Below, piece after piece: positions 30,242-38,844 of a stretch of 64,000 nucleotides of DNA. Both the position numbers and the translations under genes were made by a program. The stretch is taken from positions 54,687-118,686 of the forward strand of contig CAIYQZ010000074.1 of assembly GCA_903928495.1 (NCBI GenBank). The letters run 5' to 3'. Below the pieces are notes generated by a model. The model ran no database searches, had not been told where the DNA came from, and worked only from the letters and a program-made list of their open reading frames with translations. The DNA is from an uncultured bacterium. Its GTDB lineage: Bacteria; Pseudomonadota; Gammaproteobacteria; Burkholderiales; Burkholderiaceae_C. Numbering within the stretch: the first letter of the stretch is position 1; each line of letters begins with the position of its first letter.

Positions 30242-31108
30242 TCAGGTTGCCTGCATGCGCAATCTGCGGGCCGCTTCTTCGTCGCGGGCGTCGTCAATTT
30301 CGCGCAGCACGCTGCCCAGGTCCAACGCCCCGGCCTCGGGGGTGTAGCGGCCGGTGAGCACGGTGTCGTTGCTCAGCAGCCCGGCCTGATACAGGCTCCA
30401 GATTTCGGGGCCGTAAGCCGTGGTCAACAGGTCAGGGGCAAACTGGCCAAAAAAGTCGCGCAGGTTGGCCACGTCGCGCAGCAGCATGCGCTGGGCGTGG
30501 TTGTTGCCCGCTGCATCCACGGCCTGCGGCAGGTCGATGATGACGGGCACGTCGGTGCCCCCACCCTCGTCGGAATGCGCAAGCAGGATGTTGAACTCCG
30601 ACAGGTCGCCATGCACCACGCCCGCACACAGCATGCGCACCACCTCGGCCACCAAGGTGGCGTGGTGGGCACGGGCCGCCTCGGGGGTGAAGGCCACATC
30701 GTTCAGGCGGGGGGCAGCGTCGCCGTGGGCGTCGGTCACCAACTCCATCAGCAGCACACCGTCGTGAAAGTTGTACGGCTGGGGCACACGCACCCCGGCA
30801 GCGGCCAGGCGGTAGAGGGCATCGACCTCGGCGCTTTGCCAGGCGGCCTCTTGTTCCTGGCGGCCGAACTTGCTGCCCTTGGCCATGGCACGGGCCGACC
30901 GTGAGTTTTTGACCTTGCGGTTCTCGGTGTAGTCCACCGCCTGCCGAAAACTGCGGTGCGTGGCCTCTTTGTAGATCTTGGCGCAGCGGGTGTCGTCGCC
31001 ACAGCGCACCACATACACCATGGCCTCCTTGCCGCTCATAAGCTGGCGCACCACGGTGTCGATCAGGCCCTCTTCAACAAGCGATTGCAGTCGGGGTGGT
31101 GCTTTCAT
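30242..31108 (-). CDS. RIO1-like serine kinase
   Basis: A 288-residue protein with RIO-kinase features: a glycine-poor ATP-binding loop around SGKEAMVYVV, the lysine in CAKIYKE, the catalytic loop VVHGDLSEFNILL (Asp about 167), and the metal-binding VIIDLPQAVD. It matches the short bacterial RIO1-like class, for which no substrate is established to my knowledge. The start overlaps the phytanoyl dioxygenase stop by 4 bases, so it is co-translated. Confidence 0.88.
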   Translation of the reverse strand: MKAPPRLQSLVEEGLIDTVVRQLMSGKEAMVYVVRCGDDTRCAKIYKEATHRSFRQAVDYTENRKVKNSRSARAMAKGSKFGRQEQEAAWQSAEVDALYRLAAAGVRVPQPYNFHDGVLLMELVTDAHGDAAPRLNDVAFTPEAARAHHATLVAEVVRMLCAGVVHGDLSEFNILLAHSDEGGGTDVPVIIDLPQAVDAAGNNHAQRMLLRDVANLRDFFGQFAPDLLTTAYGPEIWSLYQAGLLSNDTVLTGRYTPEAGALDLGSVLREIDDARDEEAARRLRMQAT

Positions 31109-31950
31109 GCCGTGCTGCTTTCAGCGGCCGACGCACCACGCGACAGCACCAGGGGAAACAGGTCATCGGCCAGCTCGGCACCGTCTGGCAGGCGTTCGGA
31201 CAGGCCATTGAACGGTGGCGATGTGCGCCAGGGCCGGACGGCGTGGCGCATGTCGTCACCCAGGTAACGCGCCGAAAACACCCTGCGCCGCTGCGTTGCA
31301 CCCACGCCGCCGCTGGCGTGCAGTGTGAGCATGTGAAACGCCACCGCATCTCCTGGTTGCAGCGCCCAGGCCAGTTGCCGGTGGTGTTCGGGCTGCTGGT
31401 CAATGGGTGGCAGCTCGGCCAGACTGCCCTCTGGGAACCATTTGGCCTGGTGGTCGCGGAACGTGCGCGGCATGTACCAGGTGCCTGCGTGGGAGCCCGC
31501 CACAAAGCGCAGCGTGCTTTCCAGCGGCACGGGGTCCACGGGAATCCAGTAGCTCACGTTCTGCCGACCCTGCACGTTGTAGTACGGCTGGTCCTGGTGC
31601 CAGGGCGTGGGCTGGCGGGTGCCGGGTTCTTTCACCAGCAGGTGGTCGTGGTAGATGCGCACGGTCTGGCTCTGCATCAGGGCGGCAGACACGGCGGGCA
31701 GGCAGCTGTGCCGAAGAATGGCCGCGTAGTCGGGGTTGGTTTGCCAGGTGCAGAAGTCCTCCACAAACCGGCCGGGGTCGTCGGGCTGGCTAGCCACCAG
31801 TGCCAGGGGGCTGAGGTGGGACAGGTTGTGCTCAATGCCCCGCTCCAGTTGGGCCAGTTGCTCGGGGTTCAACACGCCGCGCAGAACCACTGCGCCATCG
31901 CGCTGGTAGTTGGTCACGGCCTCGGGGGGAAGGGAATAGGTCTGCTGCAT
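31105..31950 (-). CDS. phytanoyl-CoA dioxygenase (PhyH) family protein
   Basis: A 281-residue Fe(II)/2-oxoglutarate-type oxygenase. The iron facial triad is readable as His and Asp in PTPWHQDQPYY (about 132-134) and the distal His in FHMLTLHASGG (about 228), followed by the 2-oxoglutarate-binding Arg in RRRVFSARY. The substrate is unknown; bacterial members hydroxylate lipids, amino acids and secondary metabolites. It lies 27 bases after the DTW gene and overlaps the RIO-kinase gene. Confidence 0.87.
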   Translation of the reverse strand: MQQTYSLPPEAVTNYQRDGAVVLRGVLNPEQLAQLERGIEHNLSHLSPLALVASQPDDPGRFVEDFCTWQTNPDYAAILRHSCLPAVSAALMQSQTVRIYHDHLLVKEPGTRQPTPWHQDQPYYNVQGRQNVSYWIPVDPVPLESTLRFVAGSHAGTWYMPRTFRDHQAKWFPEGSLAELPPIDQQPEHHRQLAWALQPGDAVAFHMLTLHASGGVGATQRRRVFSARYLGDDMRHAVRPWRTSPPFNGLSERLPDGAELADDLFPLVLSRGASAAESSTA

Positions 31951-31977
31951 GCCTGCATTTCACCGCAAAACCCAGCT

Positions 31978-32769
31978 TCAGTCGCAGGCTTCGGCCTGCT
32001 GCCTCGCCAGCGCACGCAATTGCTGGTGCAACGCATGCTCGGGGTTGACCGGCAACTGGTGTTTGGCCTGCAGGTAATGGTGGGTGAACACGTCGAGATA
32101 AGCGTCCAGCGTGAGCGAAGCGTGCGACTCACCTGCCAGGTCAAGGCACAGCGCGGCCACCTCGGCGGTGCAAAAGTGGTCGCCGCGTTTGGAGCGGCGC
32201 AGCACGTAGCGCGACACCTGCTCAGGCGCCAGACTGAGCACTGGCAGGTGGTTCAGGTAGGGGCTTTTGCGGAACATCTTGCGCGCCTCTGGCCAGGTGG
32301 CGTCCAGCAGCACAAACAGCGGGCGCTTGGTGGCAAGGCCAACGGCCTCGGCCACGGGCAGCGCGGCCACCACACGATCGGCATCCGCAAACTCACCCGG
32401 AAACACCACGTAAGGCTGCCACTGCGGGTCTGCCAGCAGCGCCAGCAAGCGAGGGGCCACCTCGGTGCGGGCCCAGCCGAAGGCAAAGGTGTCTGGCACC
32501 ACATCGGCAATCAGCCACCCAGTGTTGCTGGGTTTGAGTGGCTCGATGTCGGCCATCAGCAGGCACACACCCGCCCGCGTGGGCACCACCGGCCTCACAC
32601 CGCACAGGCAGTGGCTGGGCACCAGCCGGCAGCCGGGACAACGCTCACCCTTGGGGCCACCCCGCGCCAGAAACGGCTTGGCACTGCGGGCCAAGCGCTC
32701 GGTGCGCAGGCGTGAAACGGCGTGCGGATGCGCCGCTTGCTGGCCACCGGGCGTCAGAAACTCTCCCAA
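31978..32769 (-). CDS. tapT: DTW-domain tRNA-uridine aminocarboxypropyltransferase
   Basis: A 263-residue protein that aligns with E. coli TapT/YfiP, which adds the acp3 group to uridine 47 of tRNAs. It has the zinc-type [13 protein letters not shown] region near 45, [14 protein letters not shown] near 76, the family DxTW motif in [19 protein letters not shown] near 152, and the late [13 protein letters not shown]. The only fitting start is a TTG at 32769, which places the first codons inside the end of the chemoreceptor gene (16-base overlap). Confidence 0.85.
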   Translation of the reverse strand: MGEFLTPGGQQAAHPHAVSRLRTERLARSAKPFLARGGPKGERCPGCRLVPSHCLCGVRPVVPTRAGVCLLMADIEPLKPSNTGWLIADVVPDTFAFGWARTEVAPRLLALLADPQWQPYVVFPGEFADADRVVAALPVAEAVGLATKRPLFVLLDATWPEARKMFRKSPYLNHLPVLSLAPEQVSRYVLRRSKRGDHFCTAEVAALCLDLAGESHASLTLDAYLDVFTHHYLQAKHQLPVNPEHALHQQLRALARQQAEACD

Positions 32770-34577
32770 TCACCGTTGTCAGCCGCCGGTTTCACCACTT
32801 TGGGTTCAGAAGCTGCTGCAGGCCTGGGTGCTGCTACAGCGTTGCTGGTCAATGCGGGGCGCTTCAATGCAGGGCGTGCCTGGGGGCTGGGGGCTGAGCT
32901 TGCGCCTGGGCCGTCATGCTTCAAGCTTTTTTGGCCTCCACCGCTTTTTGATATTGGTTTTGCAGCTATTGTTTTTCTTGTCTCAACACGCGGTTGCACC
33001 TGGCGGGTAGCCGGTGTTGAACTGGTGCGGCTCAGGCCCGCAGAATCACTCACTTTGAACACGCTGACCACATCGGCCAATTGGTGGGCCTGGTCGCGCA
33101 GGCTTTCGGCGGCTGCGCTGCTTTGTTCAACCAGAGCGGCGTTTTGCTGGGTCATCTGGTCTAGTTGCGTCACAGCCACGTTCACCTGCGCAATGCCGTT
33201 GCTCTGCTCGGCGGCAGCGGCAGTGATTTCGGCCATCACGTCGGTCACGCGCTGCACGCTGGCGACAATTTCGTCCATGGTGCTGCCCGCGCTTTGCACC
33301 AGTTGGCTGCCGGTTTGCACCTTCTCCACGCTGGCGCTGATGAGGTCTTTGATTTCTTTGGCCGCCTGGGCGCTGCGCCCGGCCAGGTTGCGCACCTCAC
33401 TGGCCACCACGGCAAAGCCCCGCCCTTGTTCGCCTGCACGCGCGGCCTCCACCGCAGCGTTCAGGGCGAGGATGTTGGTCTGGAAGGCAATGCTGTCGAT
33501 CACGCCAATGATGTCGGCAATCTTTCGGCTGCTCTGGTTGATGTCGTCCATGGTGTGCACCACCTGACCGACCACGGCGCCGCCACGCTGGGCCACTTCG
33601 GTGGCCGTGGCAGCCAACTGGTTGGCCTGGGCTGCCGCTTCGGCACTCTGGCGCACAGTCGCCGTGATCTCTTCCATGCTGCTGGCGGTTTGCTCCAGGT
33701 TGCTGGCAGTGGCCTCGGTCCGGCTGGCCAGATCCTGGTTGCCCGTGGCCACCTCGGTCGCGGCCACCTGGATGTTGTCGCTCACCTGCCGAGTTTGTGA
33801 AATGACTTTCTCCAATGCTTGGCGGGCTTGCTCCAGCGACTGCATCAACTGGCCCACTTCGTCGTGGCTGTGCGAGTTGATCTGTGCCAAGAGGTCACCT
33901 TGGCCGATCTTTTCGGCACTGGCCCTGGCGTCCTTCAGTGCATTCACCAGCGAGCGGCCAAAGCGCCACGACACCGTCCAGGCCGTCACAACAGCCATCA
34001 AGGTCATGACCGCCAGCCACCTGTAGAGTTTTTCAAACCCGGCATCCACGCGCGCTTTCAGCCGATCGACCTCGGCCAGCTGCCCATTGACCAGGGCCTG
34101 GGTGGCCGCGATGTACTGGTCGGTCAGCGGCACCAGGCGGCTGTCCACGGTTTGCACGGCAGCGGCGTCGTCACCAGCGTCTTTGAGTTTGTTGATGTCG
34201 TCACGCGCAGCCAGCCACGCCGTGCGGACCTCGCCCACCCTGCCGGCCAGCGCTTTGGCGTCAGGCCGCGTGACGGCCTCCAGGAACGCCTTCTGTGTCT
34301 TGGTGGTGCCCGCACTGACAGCTGCCATGGCATCCTTGAAAAAGAGATACATGTCTTTGCCTGGCGAGCGGGCCACCGCCAGAGACCGAGCCGAGTTCTG
34401 CCGGACATCGGCCAGCCACTGGTTGGCCAGATCCAGCATCAGGGCTTCATTTTTCATGTCCCGGGTGTCGACTTTGACTTGCTCTACCTGCCAGGTCGTG
34501 ATGCCAATCACGCACAGGAATATGGCCACCACCAGAGAAAAGCCAGCGTACAAGCGGGCGCGGAATGTGAGTTTCAT
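32754..34577 (-). CDS. methyl-accepting chemotaxis protein with CheR/CheB docking pentapeptide
   Basis: A 607-residue chemoreceptor with transmembrane helices near 8-30 and 190-212, a periplasmic four-helix sensor between them, HAMP, and a signalling tip [27 protein letters not shown]. After the second methylation helix there is a flexible Lys/Ser/Pro/Ala-rich tether of about 70 residues that ends in DWESF, a match to the xWxxF tail that recruits CheR and CheB. A dispersed-repeat copy codes for part of the tether ([17 protein letters not shown]). The gene is first in a minus-strand run with the DTW, PhyH and RIO genes. Confidence 0.94.
   Translation of the reverse strand: MKLTFRARLYAGFSLVVAIFLCVIGITTWQVEQVKVDTRDMKNEALMLDLANQWLADVRQNSARSLAVARSPGKDMYLFFKDAMAAVSAGTTKTQKAFLEAVTRPDAKALAGRVGEVRTAWLAARDDINKLKDAGDDAAAVQTVDSRLVPLTDQYIAATQALVNGQLAEVDRLKARVDAGFEKLYRWLAVMTLMAVVTAWTVSWRFGRSLVNALKDARASAEKIGQGDLLAQINSHSHDEVGQLMQSLEQARQALEKVISQTRQVSDNIQVAATEVATGNQDLASRTEATASNLEQTASSMEEITATVRQSAEAAAQANQLAATATEVAQRGGAVVGQVVHTMDDINQSSRKIADIIGVIDSIAFQTNILALNAAVEAARAGEQGRGFAVVASEVRNLAGRSAQAAKEIKDLISASVEKVQTGSQLVQSAGSTMDEIVASVQRVTDVMAEITAAAAEQSNGIAQVNVAVTQLDQMTQQNAALVEQSSAAAESLRDQAHQLADVVSVFKVSDSAGLSRTSSTPATRQVQPRVETRKTIAAKPISKSGGGQKSLKHDGPGASSAPSPQARPALKRPALTSNAVAAPRPAAASEPKVVKPAADNGDWESF
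32918..32980 (+). repeat. dispersed AT-rich repeat, copy 6 (reference copy, in chemoreceptor tether)
   Basis: The best-preserved copy: CTTTTTTGGCCTCCACCGCT, then TTTTGATATTGG, then TTTTGCAGCTATTGTTTTTC. It is strikingly AT-rich against its surroundings and in frame within the chemoreceptor gene. Confidence 0.75.
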
Positions 34578-34959
34578 GGCAATACCGTGTTGAGTGCGGA
34601 GGCAACAACCGTGTCGCCTGTCAGTGCGCCGACCGTATATCCGAAACGCCGATCACAAGATGGGGTTTGCCCCAAGGGAAGAGGCCGTCCTCAGGTTCGC
34701 GTCAGCTAACGTTGTGTTGGCTTGTGGTGCATGGCAGCATTTTCCTTGGGCAGGCAATGCAAACAGCAGCACATCTTGGTGCATGGCGATGCACGTCTTT
34801 CAGCATGTCAGATGTGTGCCTGAGGGCTTGTGGGTATGAACGTCAGCGGCACGGCCCATGCACAGCGTCTGGCACGACTTGTGCTGCAACACCCCCGGCG
34901 CCCTGTGCGGCGCTTGTGCTGAATCTCTTGCTCAACCTGACCCCACTCAAGGACTATCT
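34578..34959. other. 382-base divergent intergenic region
   Basis: This lies between the divergent chemoreceptor and Bug-protein genes and should hold both promoters. No convincing sigma-28 or sigma-70 pair was found. Short open frames exist but lack good start signals and coding bias. It contains repeated GTGCATGGC-like words (34737 and 34780) and TGCAC/GTGCA steps. I see no RNA gene in it. Confidence 0.5.
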
Positions 34960-35940
34960 ATGAAGCGTCGTGACGTTCTGGCTGCTGGCGCAGCGGCACT
35001 GGCAGCCCCCTGGGTTCATGCCCAACCCGCAGCGTGGCCCACCAAAGGCAACATCAAGTTGATTTGCCAATACCCCCCAGGGGGCTTGGTGGACACAGTG
35101 GCTCGTCTGATGGCACCCCATTTGTCGGCTGCGCTGTCGCAGACGGTGGTGGTGGACAACCGCGCGGGTGCCGGTGGCCTGGTGGGCACCGAGTACGCCT
35201 CGCGCCAGCCTGCAGACGGTTACAGCTTGTTGGTCAGCCATGCATCGGTGCACGTGTATGCCACCGCCACGCGCCGCACCATGCCGTTCGACCCGTTGAA
35301 CGACTTCACCCACATGGGCATGCTGGTGGAAGCCCCCATGCTGCTGCTGGTCAACGCGCAGTCCCCATTTCAAACGCTGGCGCAGTACGTGGACGCCGCA
35401 AAGACCAAGCCCGTGCGTTTTGGCACCTCGGGCGTGGGCTCTGCCAATCACCTGTACGGCGAGTTGCTGAAAATCGAAGGCAAGGCACCCGAACTCGACC
35501 ACGTGCCCTACCAGGGCAGCGCACCCGCCATGCAAGACCTGCTGGGCGGGCGCATTGAGGGTGTGTTTGACCCTGTCACCACCAACGTGAACCAGTTGAA
35601 AGGCGGAACGCTGCGTGCCCTGGCCGTGTCCACACCCAGCCGCCTGGCTGCGCTGCCCAACATCCCCACGTTTGCCGAGCTGGGGTATCCGTCGCTGACG
35701 GGTTCGCAGTGGCTGGGCTTGTCTGGCCCCAAAAACCTGCCAGCCCCCATCGCGCAGCGCCTGACGGCACTCGTTCCCGAGATTTTGGCCAAGCCAGACA
35801 TCATGGCCAGACTGGAAGAAATTCAGACCCTGCCACGCAAAGCTCCCGTTCTGGGAGATGACTTCACGAAGCTCATCCAGACCCAAATCACCGACTGGAC
35901 GGCAGTTGCCAAGCGCGCCAAGGTAGAGGTCATTACCTGA
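34960..35940 (+). CDS. Bug/TctC-family periplasmic solute-binding protein
   Basis: A 326-residue extracytoplasmic binding protein of the tripartite tricarboxylate transporter type, hugely expanded in Burkholderiales. The signal MKRRDVLAAGAAALAAPWVHAQ has a Tat-like twin Arg. The mature protein has the family landmarks YPPGGLVDTVARL, VDNRAGAGGLVGTEY and GTSGVGSANHLYGELL. The ATG at 34960 has AAGGA at 34949-34953. No TctA/TctB membrane genes are adjacent, as is usual for orphan Bug proteins. The ligand is probably a small carboxylate. Confidence 0.92.
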   Translation: MKRRDVLAAGAAALAAPWVHAQPAAWPTKGNIKLICQYPPGGLVDTVARLMAPHLSAALSQTVVVDNRAGAGGLVGTEYASRQPADGYSLLVSHASVHVYATATRRTMPFDPLNDFTHMGMLVEAPMLLLVNAQSPFQTLAQYVDAAKTKPVRFGTSGVGSANHLYGELLKIEGKAPELDHVPYQGSAPAMQDLLGGRIEGVFDPVTTNVNQLKGGTLRALAVSTPSRLAALPNIPTFAELGYPSLTGSQWLGLSGPKNLPAPIAQRLTALVPEILAKPDIMARLEEIQTLPRKAPVLGDDFTKLIQTQITDWTAVAKRAKVEVIT

Positions 35941-35957
35941 GCTTGACGTGCGAGTGT

Positions 35958-35979
35958 CCTGCCGCCGTGAGGCGGCAGG
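35958..35979. terminator. 9-bp hairpin with GTGA loop after Bug gene
   Basis: CCTGCCGCC (35958-35966) and GGCGGCAGG (35971-35979) pair perfectly around a GTGA (GNRA-type) tetraloop, 17 bases after the stop. The following sequence CTGTGTTGC is only slightly U-rich. It is likely a terminator or 3'-end stabilising structure. Confidence 0.55.
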
Positions 35980-36057
35980 CTGTGTTGCGCTCTAGACTGG
36001 GGCAGCCTGGCCCATGTGCAGCTGCACATTTTTTGCACCCCATCTGGAAAACTGCTC

Positions 36058-36699
36058 ATGACCGAAGTCGATTTCGACCAGATCACCAGCTATCAGCGCT
36101 ACAAGCTGATGGCCAGTCTGATCGTGCCCCGCCCCATTGCCCTGGTGACCACGCTGGGTGCCAACGGCGTGGCCAATGCCGCGCCGTTTTCCATGTTCAA
36201 CATGGTGGGCGAGGACCCGCCCATCCTGATGGTCAGCATCAACCGCCTGTCAGACGGCCGGTTGAAAGACACGGCTGCCAACATTCTGCACAGCGGCGAG
36301 TTTGTGGTGCACATGTCTGACGAACCCCTGGCCGCAAAAATGCATGCCTGTGGTGAGTCTTTCCCGTCTGACGTGAGCGAACTGGCGGCTGTGGGGCTCA
36401 CGCCCGTGCCGTCGCACTGCGTGGCACCACCCAGGATTCTGGAAGCGCCCATTGCCTTCGAATGTGTGTTGCACGAAAAGCTGGAAACCCCGAGCCGTTA
36501 TGTGTTCATCGGGCAAATCAAGTGGTTGGCCGCCCGCGACGGCCTCATTGACACACAGGCGTGGCGCGTGAACCTGCGCGACTACAAGCCCATTGCACGT
36601 TTTGGCGCCAGCTTTTACACCCGCACCGAGGACCGGTTTGCCATTGCGGACCGGGCGGGCGAAACGGCATCCACATCAACCAACATCGACCAGATGTGA
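36058..36699 (+). CDS. flavin reductase-domain protein (FMN-binding split barrel)
   Basis: A 213-residue protein with the flavin-reductase-like split-barrel motifs RPIALVTTLGANGVANAAPFS near 22-42 and PPILMVSINRLSDG near 55-70. The family includes oxidoreductases that supply reduced flavin to monooxygenases and others of unknown role. The start ATG at 36058 gives MTEVDFDQI; an upstream ATG at 36016 has no better ribosome site. No partner monooxygenase is adjacent. Confidence 0.85.
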   Translation: MTEVDFDQITSYQRYKLMASLIVPRPIALVTTLGANGVANAAPFSMFNMVGEDPPILMVSINRLSDGRLKDTAANILHSGEFVVHMSDEPLAAKMHACGESFPSDVSELAAVGLTPVPSHCVAPPRILEAPIAFECVLHEKLETPSRYVFIGQIKWLAARDGLIDTQAWRVNLRDYKPIARFGASFYTRTEDRFAIADRAGETASTSTNIDQM

Positions 36700-36757
36700 G
36701 TGGGGCCTGCACTGACAGGGCGCGCCTCAGATGGCGGGCAGCTTGCACGGGCTGCAG

Positions 36758-38029
36758 TCAAAACGCCCAGGTACCCATCAGGTAGCCCTGCTTTTGCACC
36801 GGCAACTGCTTCACCACTGCATCGGCAGGCCCGGCGTTCACGCGCACGCCGCCTTCCACTTTCACCCGATCCCCTTGCCACACCAGACTGGCGGTGACCA
36901 TGCGGCCACCGTCTGCCGGGTGCCACAGCACGTCGAGCGCGGGTTGCCAGGCGTCGTGGGTCCAGCTCAGGCGGGCGTACAGGTTCTGGCGGTGCAGGCT
37001 GGCAGATGCGCCGCTGGCACTGAACGCGCTGCCTTGCCACGCCAGGTTGCCCGCCACGGCGTTGGCCGGTGCGCCCTGCCCTGCCAAAGCGCCCAGCGCC
37101 TGGTTGCGACTGGCCCACTGCTGCCATGAGGCTTTGGGCAAAGCGGTGCCGTCGTACCAGGCCTCGGCCAACAGGCTGAGCTGGTTCTCTGCGGTCCAGG
37201 TGCCGCCGACCAACACCTGGTGGCCGCTTCCGCTGGTGTACTGGCCCCATGGGTTGACAGGCAACAACGCACCACTGGATGCCGCTGCGGCTGACGACCA
37301 AGCCAGCCTGTCGCTGCGCTGAAAGTGACGCACCGAGGCGTGGAGCTCCACCGCATCGCTGGGCACCCACGATGCGGCTGCACCCAGGCTGTTGCCCGTG
37401 CGCACGCCGTGGCGGGCAAAGCCGTGCCAATCCACCTCCCCTGCCTGGAGGTACACGCGGGCGGCCAGCGCAGGCTCGTTCGCGCCGGTAGTTGCACGAG
37501 GCTTGGTGGGGTTGACCCACACCAGGCTGTACGCCGTGGTGGCGGTGAAGTGCTCCAGCATCAGCAGCGGGCGGCCTTCCAGCGTGGCGGGGGCCAGGGT
37601 GCGGCGGGCTTCCTGCTGCACCACGTCGTTGGGACGAAAGGCATAGCCCACGTCCCAGCTCACCACCTTTTTGCCAGCGCTCCAATTCAGACCTGCTGCC
37701 GCACCCGATGCGACAGCTTCGTTCACCCAGGCCTGCGTCTGGCCGGGACCGCCTTCGGGGCGTTGGCCCTGCAGGGTGAAGGTGGTGTTCAGCCCCACGC
37801 CGCCCACCTTGGTGCTGGCGCGCAATTCGGCCTGCACCGTGGCCGCCGAGGCTTCTGCCGGCGCAATGCCCGGCAACAGCGCGTTGGCCTGCGCCAGCGG
37901 GCCTGTGTTGGCGGCCTGGCGCCAAGCCCACGAGGCGCGCAGGTGGCCCGAGGCATCGATGCTTTGGGCCTGCACCGTGGCGGCCAGGGCCAAGCCTGCA
38001 AGGGCAGCTCCAAGTTGTGCGGGGGTCAT
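36758..38029 (-). CDS. outer-membrane beta-barrel protein of Lol-like module
   Basis: A 423-residue protein with a signal peptide (1-22, VQAQ) and alternating aromatic/polar strands through its length. It ends in GTWAF, the C-terminal Phe being the Bam recognition signal of outer-membrane barrels. Strand-like stretches such as VELHASVRHFQRSD and LYARLSWTHDAWQPALDVLW support about 14-18 strands. I do not recognise the family with certainty. It is the last gene of the five-gene minus-strand unit and follows the LolA-like gene by 3 bases, which suggests it is the outer-membrane end of that pathway. Confidence 0.7.
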   Translation of the reverse strand: MTPAQLGAALAGLALAATVQAQSIDASGHLRASWAWRQAANTGPLAQANALLPGIAPAEASAATVQAELRASTKVGGVGLNTTFTLQGQRPEGGPGQTQAWVNEAVASGAAAGLNWSAGKKVVSWDVGYAFRPNDVVQQEARRTLAPATLEGRPLLMLEHFTATTAYSLVWVNPTKPRATTGANEPALAARVYLQAGEVDWHGFARHGVRTGNSLGAAASWVPSDAVELHASVRHFQRSDRLAWSSAAAASSGALLPVNPWGQYTSGSGHQVLVGGTWTAENQLSLLAEAWYDGTALPKASWQQWASRNQALGALAGQGAPANAVAGNLAWQGSAFSASGASASLHRQNLYARLSWTHDAWQPALDVLWHPADGGRMVTASLVWQGDRVKVEGGVRVNAGPADAVVKQLPVQKQGYLMGTWAF

Positions 38030-38032
38030 GGC

Positions 38033-38824
38033 TCAATCCAGTTGCGGGTTGCGGGCCAGGAACATGGGGTTCAGCCACTCGGCGGGCACGGTTTTGTCTT
38101 TGCGGCTGAGGTAGGTGACCCGTGTTTCTTTTTTGTTGCTGAGCTGGTCCACCAGCACCATGGCGTTGACGGTGGTGGGTGCGGTGGCGCTGTCCATCAC
38201 AAAGCGGGCCTGTTTGGCCAGCTTGTCGGACTGCACGTACAGGTTGGCCCGCACAGGCTCGTGGCGCTGTTTGCCCAGCCACAGCTCAATGCGCTGGTAA
38301 GTGACACCTTTGCGGCTGGCCAGCAAGTCAAGGCGATAGCACACTTTTGAATGTGGCAATGCGGTGGAGGCATTTTTGGTTTGATTTTTCTCTTCAGCCG
38401 CCTTGTCGGGTGCACACGGCTCTTCGCCCACCAGGGTGGCGGTGTAGTCGCCCGCCCAACTCATGGTGGCGATGTCGCCGGTGCTGGCATCGCCCAGCAG
38501 TTTTTGCATGGGGGTGATGCGCAGTGGGCGCTGGCTGCCCGGCATCAGCAGCCAGAAGTCGTCTGCCAGCATCAGTATCTTCTGGCCTTTTTCGGCGGGG
38601 CTTTGCATCAACACCAGCGACTGGCGGCCCGCTTGGGCAAACACGGTGTAGCGGCGTTCTTTGTCTGGCGTGCCGTCGGCGTTGAACGTCTGCACCTGTG
38701 TGTCCACCTGCAGGTTGTCAGCACTCATGCGAAAGTGGTCTGCGTCTTTCAGCAAAGCGCCCACGTCCTGGGCATACACCGGGGCGGCCAGCGCCAGCAG
38801 CAAGGGAACGGAGATGTGTTTCAT
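38033..38824 (-). CDS. LolA-like outer-membrane lipoprotein-sorting protein
   Basis: A 263-residue exported protein (signal about 1-18, PVYAQ) of the LolA-like lipoprotein-sorting group: an open barrel with FRMSADNLQVDTQVQTF at the start, GRQSLVLMQSPAEKGQKILML and a middle MQKLLGDASTGDIATMSWAGDY. The family carries hydrophobic molecules across the periplasm. A polar insert AAEEKNQTKNASTALP (about 139-155) comes from a dispersed-repeat copy. It lies 20 bases after the FtsX-type permease gene and next to the barrel gene. Confidence 0.82.
   Translation of the reverse strand: MKHISVPLLLALAAPVYAQDVGALLKDADHFRMSADNLQVDTQVQTFNADGTPDKERRYTVFAQAGRQSLVLMQSPAEKGQKILMLADDFWLLMPGSQRPLRITPMQKLLGDASTGDIATMSWAGDYTATLVGEEPCAPDKAAEEKNQTKNASTALPHSKVCYRLDLLASRKGVTYQRIELWLGKQRHEPVRANLYVQSDKLAKQARFVMDSATAPTTVNAMVLVDQLSNKKETRVTYLSRKDKTVPAEWLNPMFLARNPQLD
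38344..38393 (-). repeat. dispersed repeat, copy 7 (inside LolA-like gene)
   Basis: GCAATGCGGTGGAGGCATTTTTGG matches the reverse-orientation core AAAGCGGTGGAGGCCAAAAAAG, with diverged flanks. It is the only coding copy read in the opposite sense relative to its host gene. Confidence 0.5.
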
Positions 38825-38844
38825 GGTGTTCTTTCCACGTTCAA

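Noticed and set aside
31096..32715. Long plus-strand open frame opposite the PhyH and DTW genes
   Set aside because: It crosses two well-supported genes and has no family features.
36615..38282. Long minus-strand frame overlapping the barrel-protein gene
   Set aside because: Arg/Gly/Pro-rich frame without a signal peptide; the frame at 36758-38029 has a signal peptide, strand pattern and terminal Phe.
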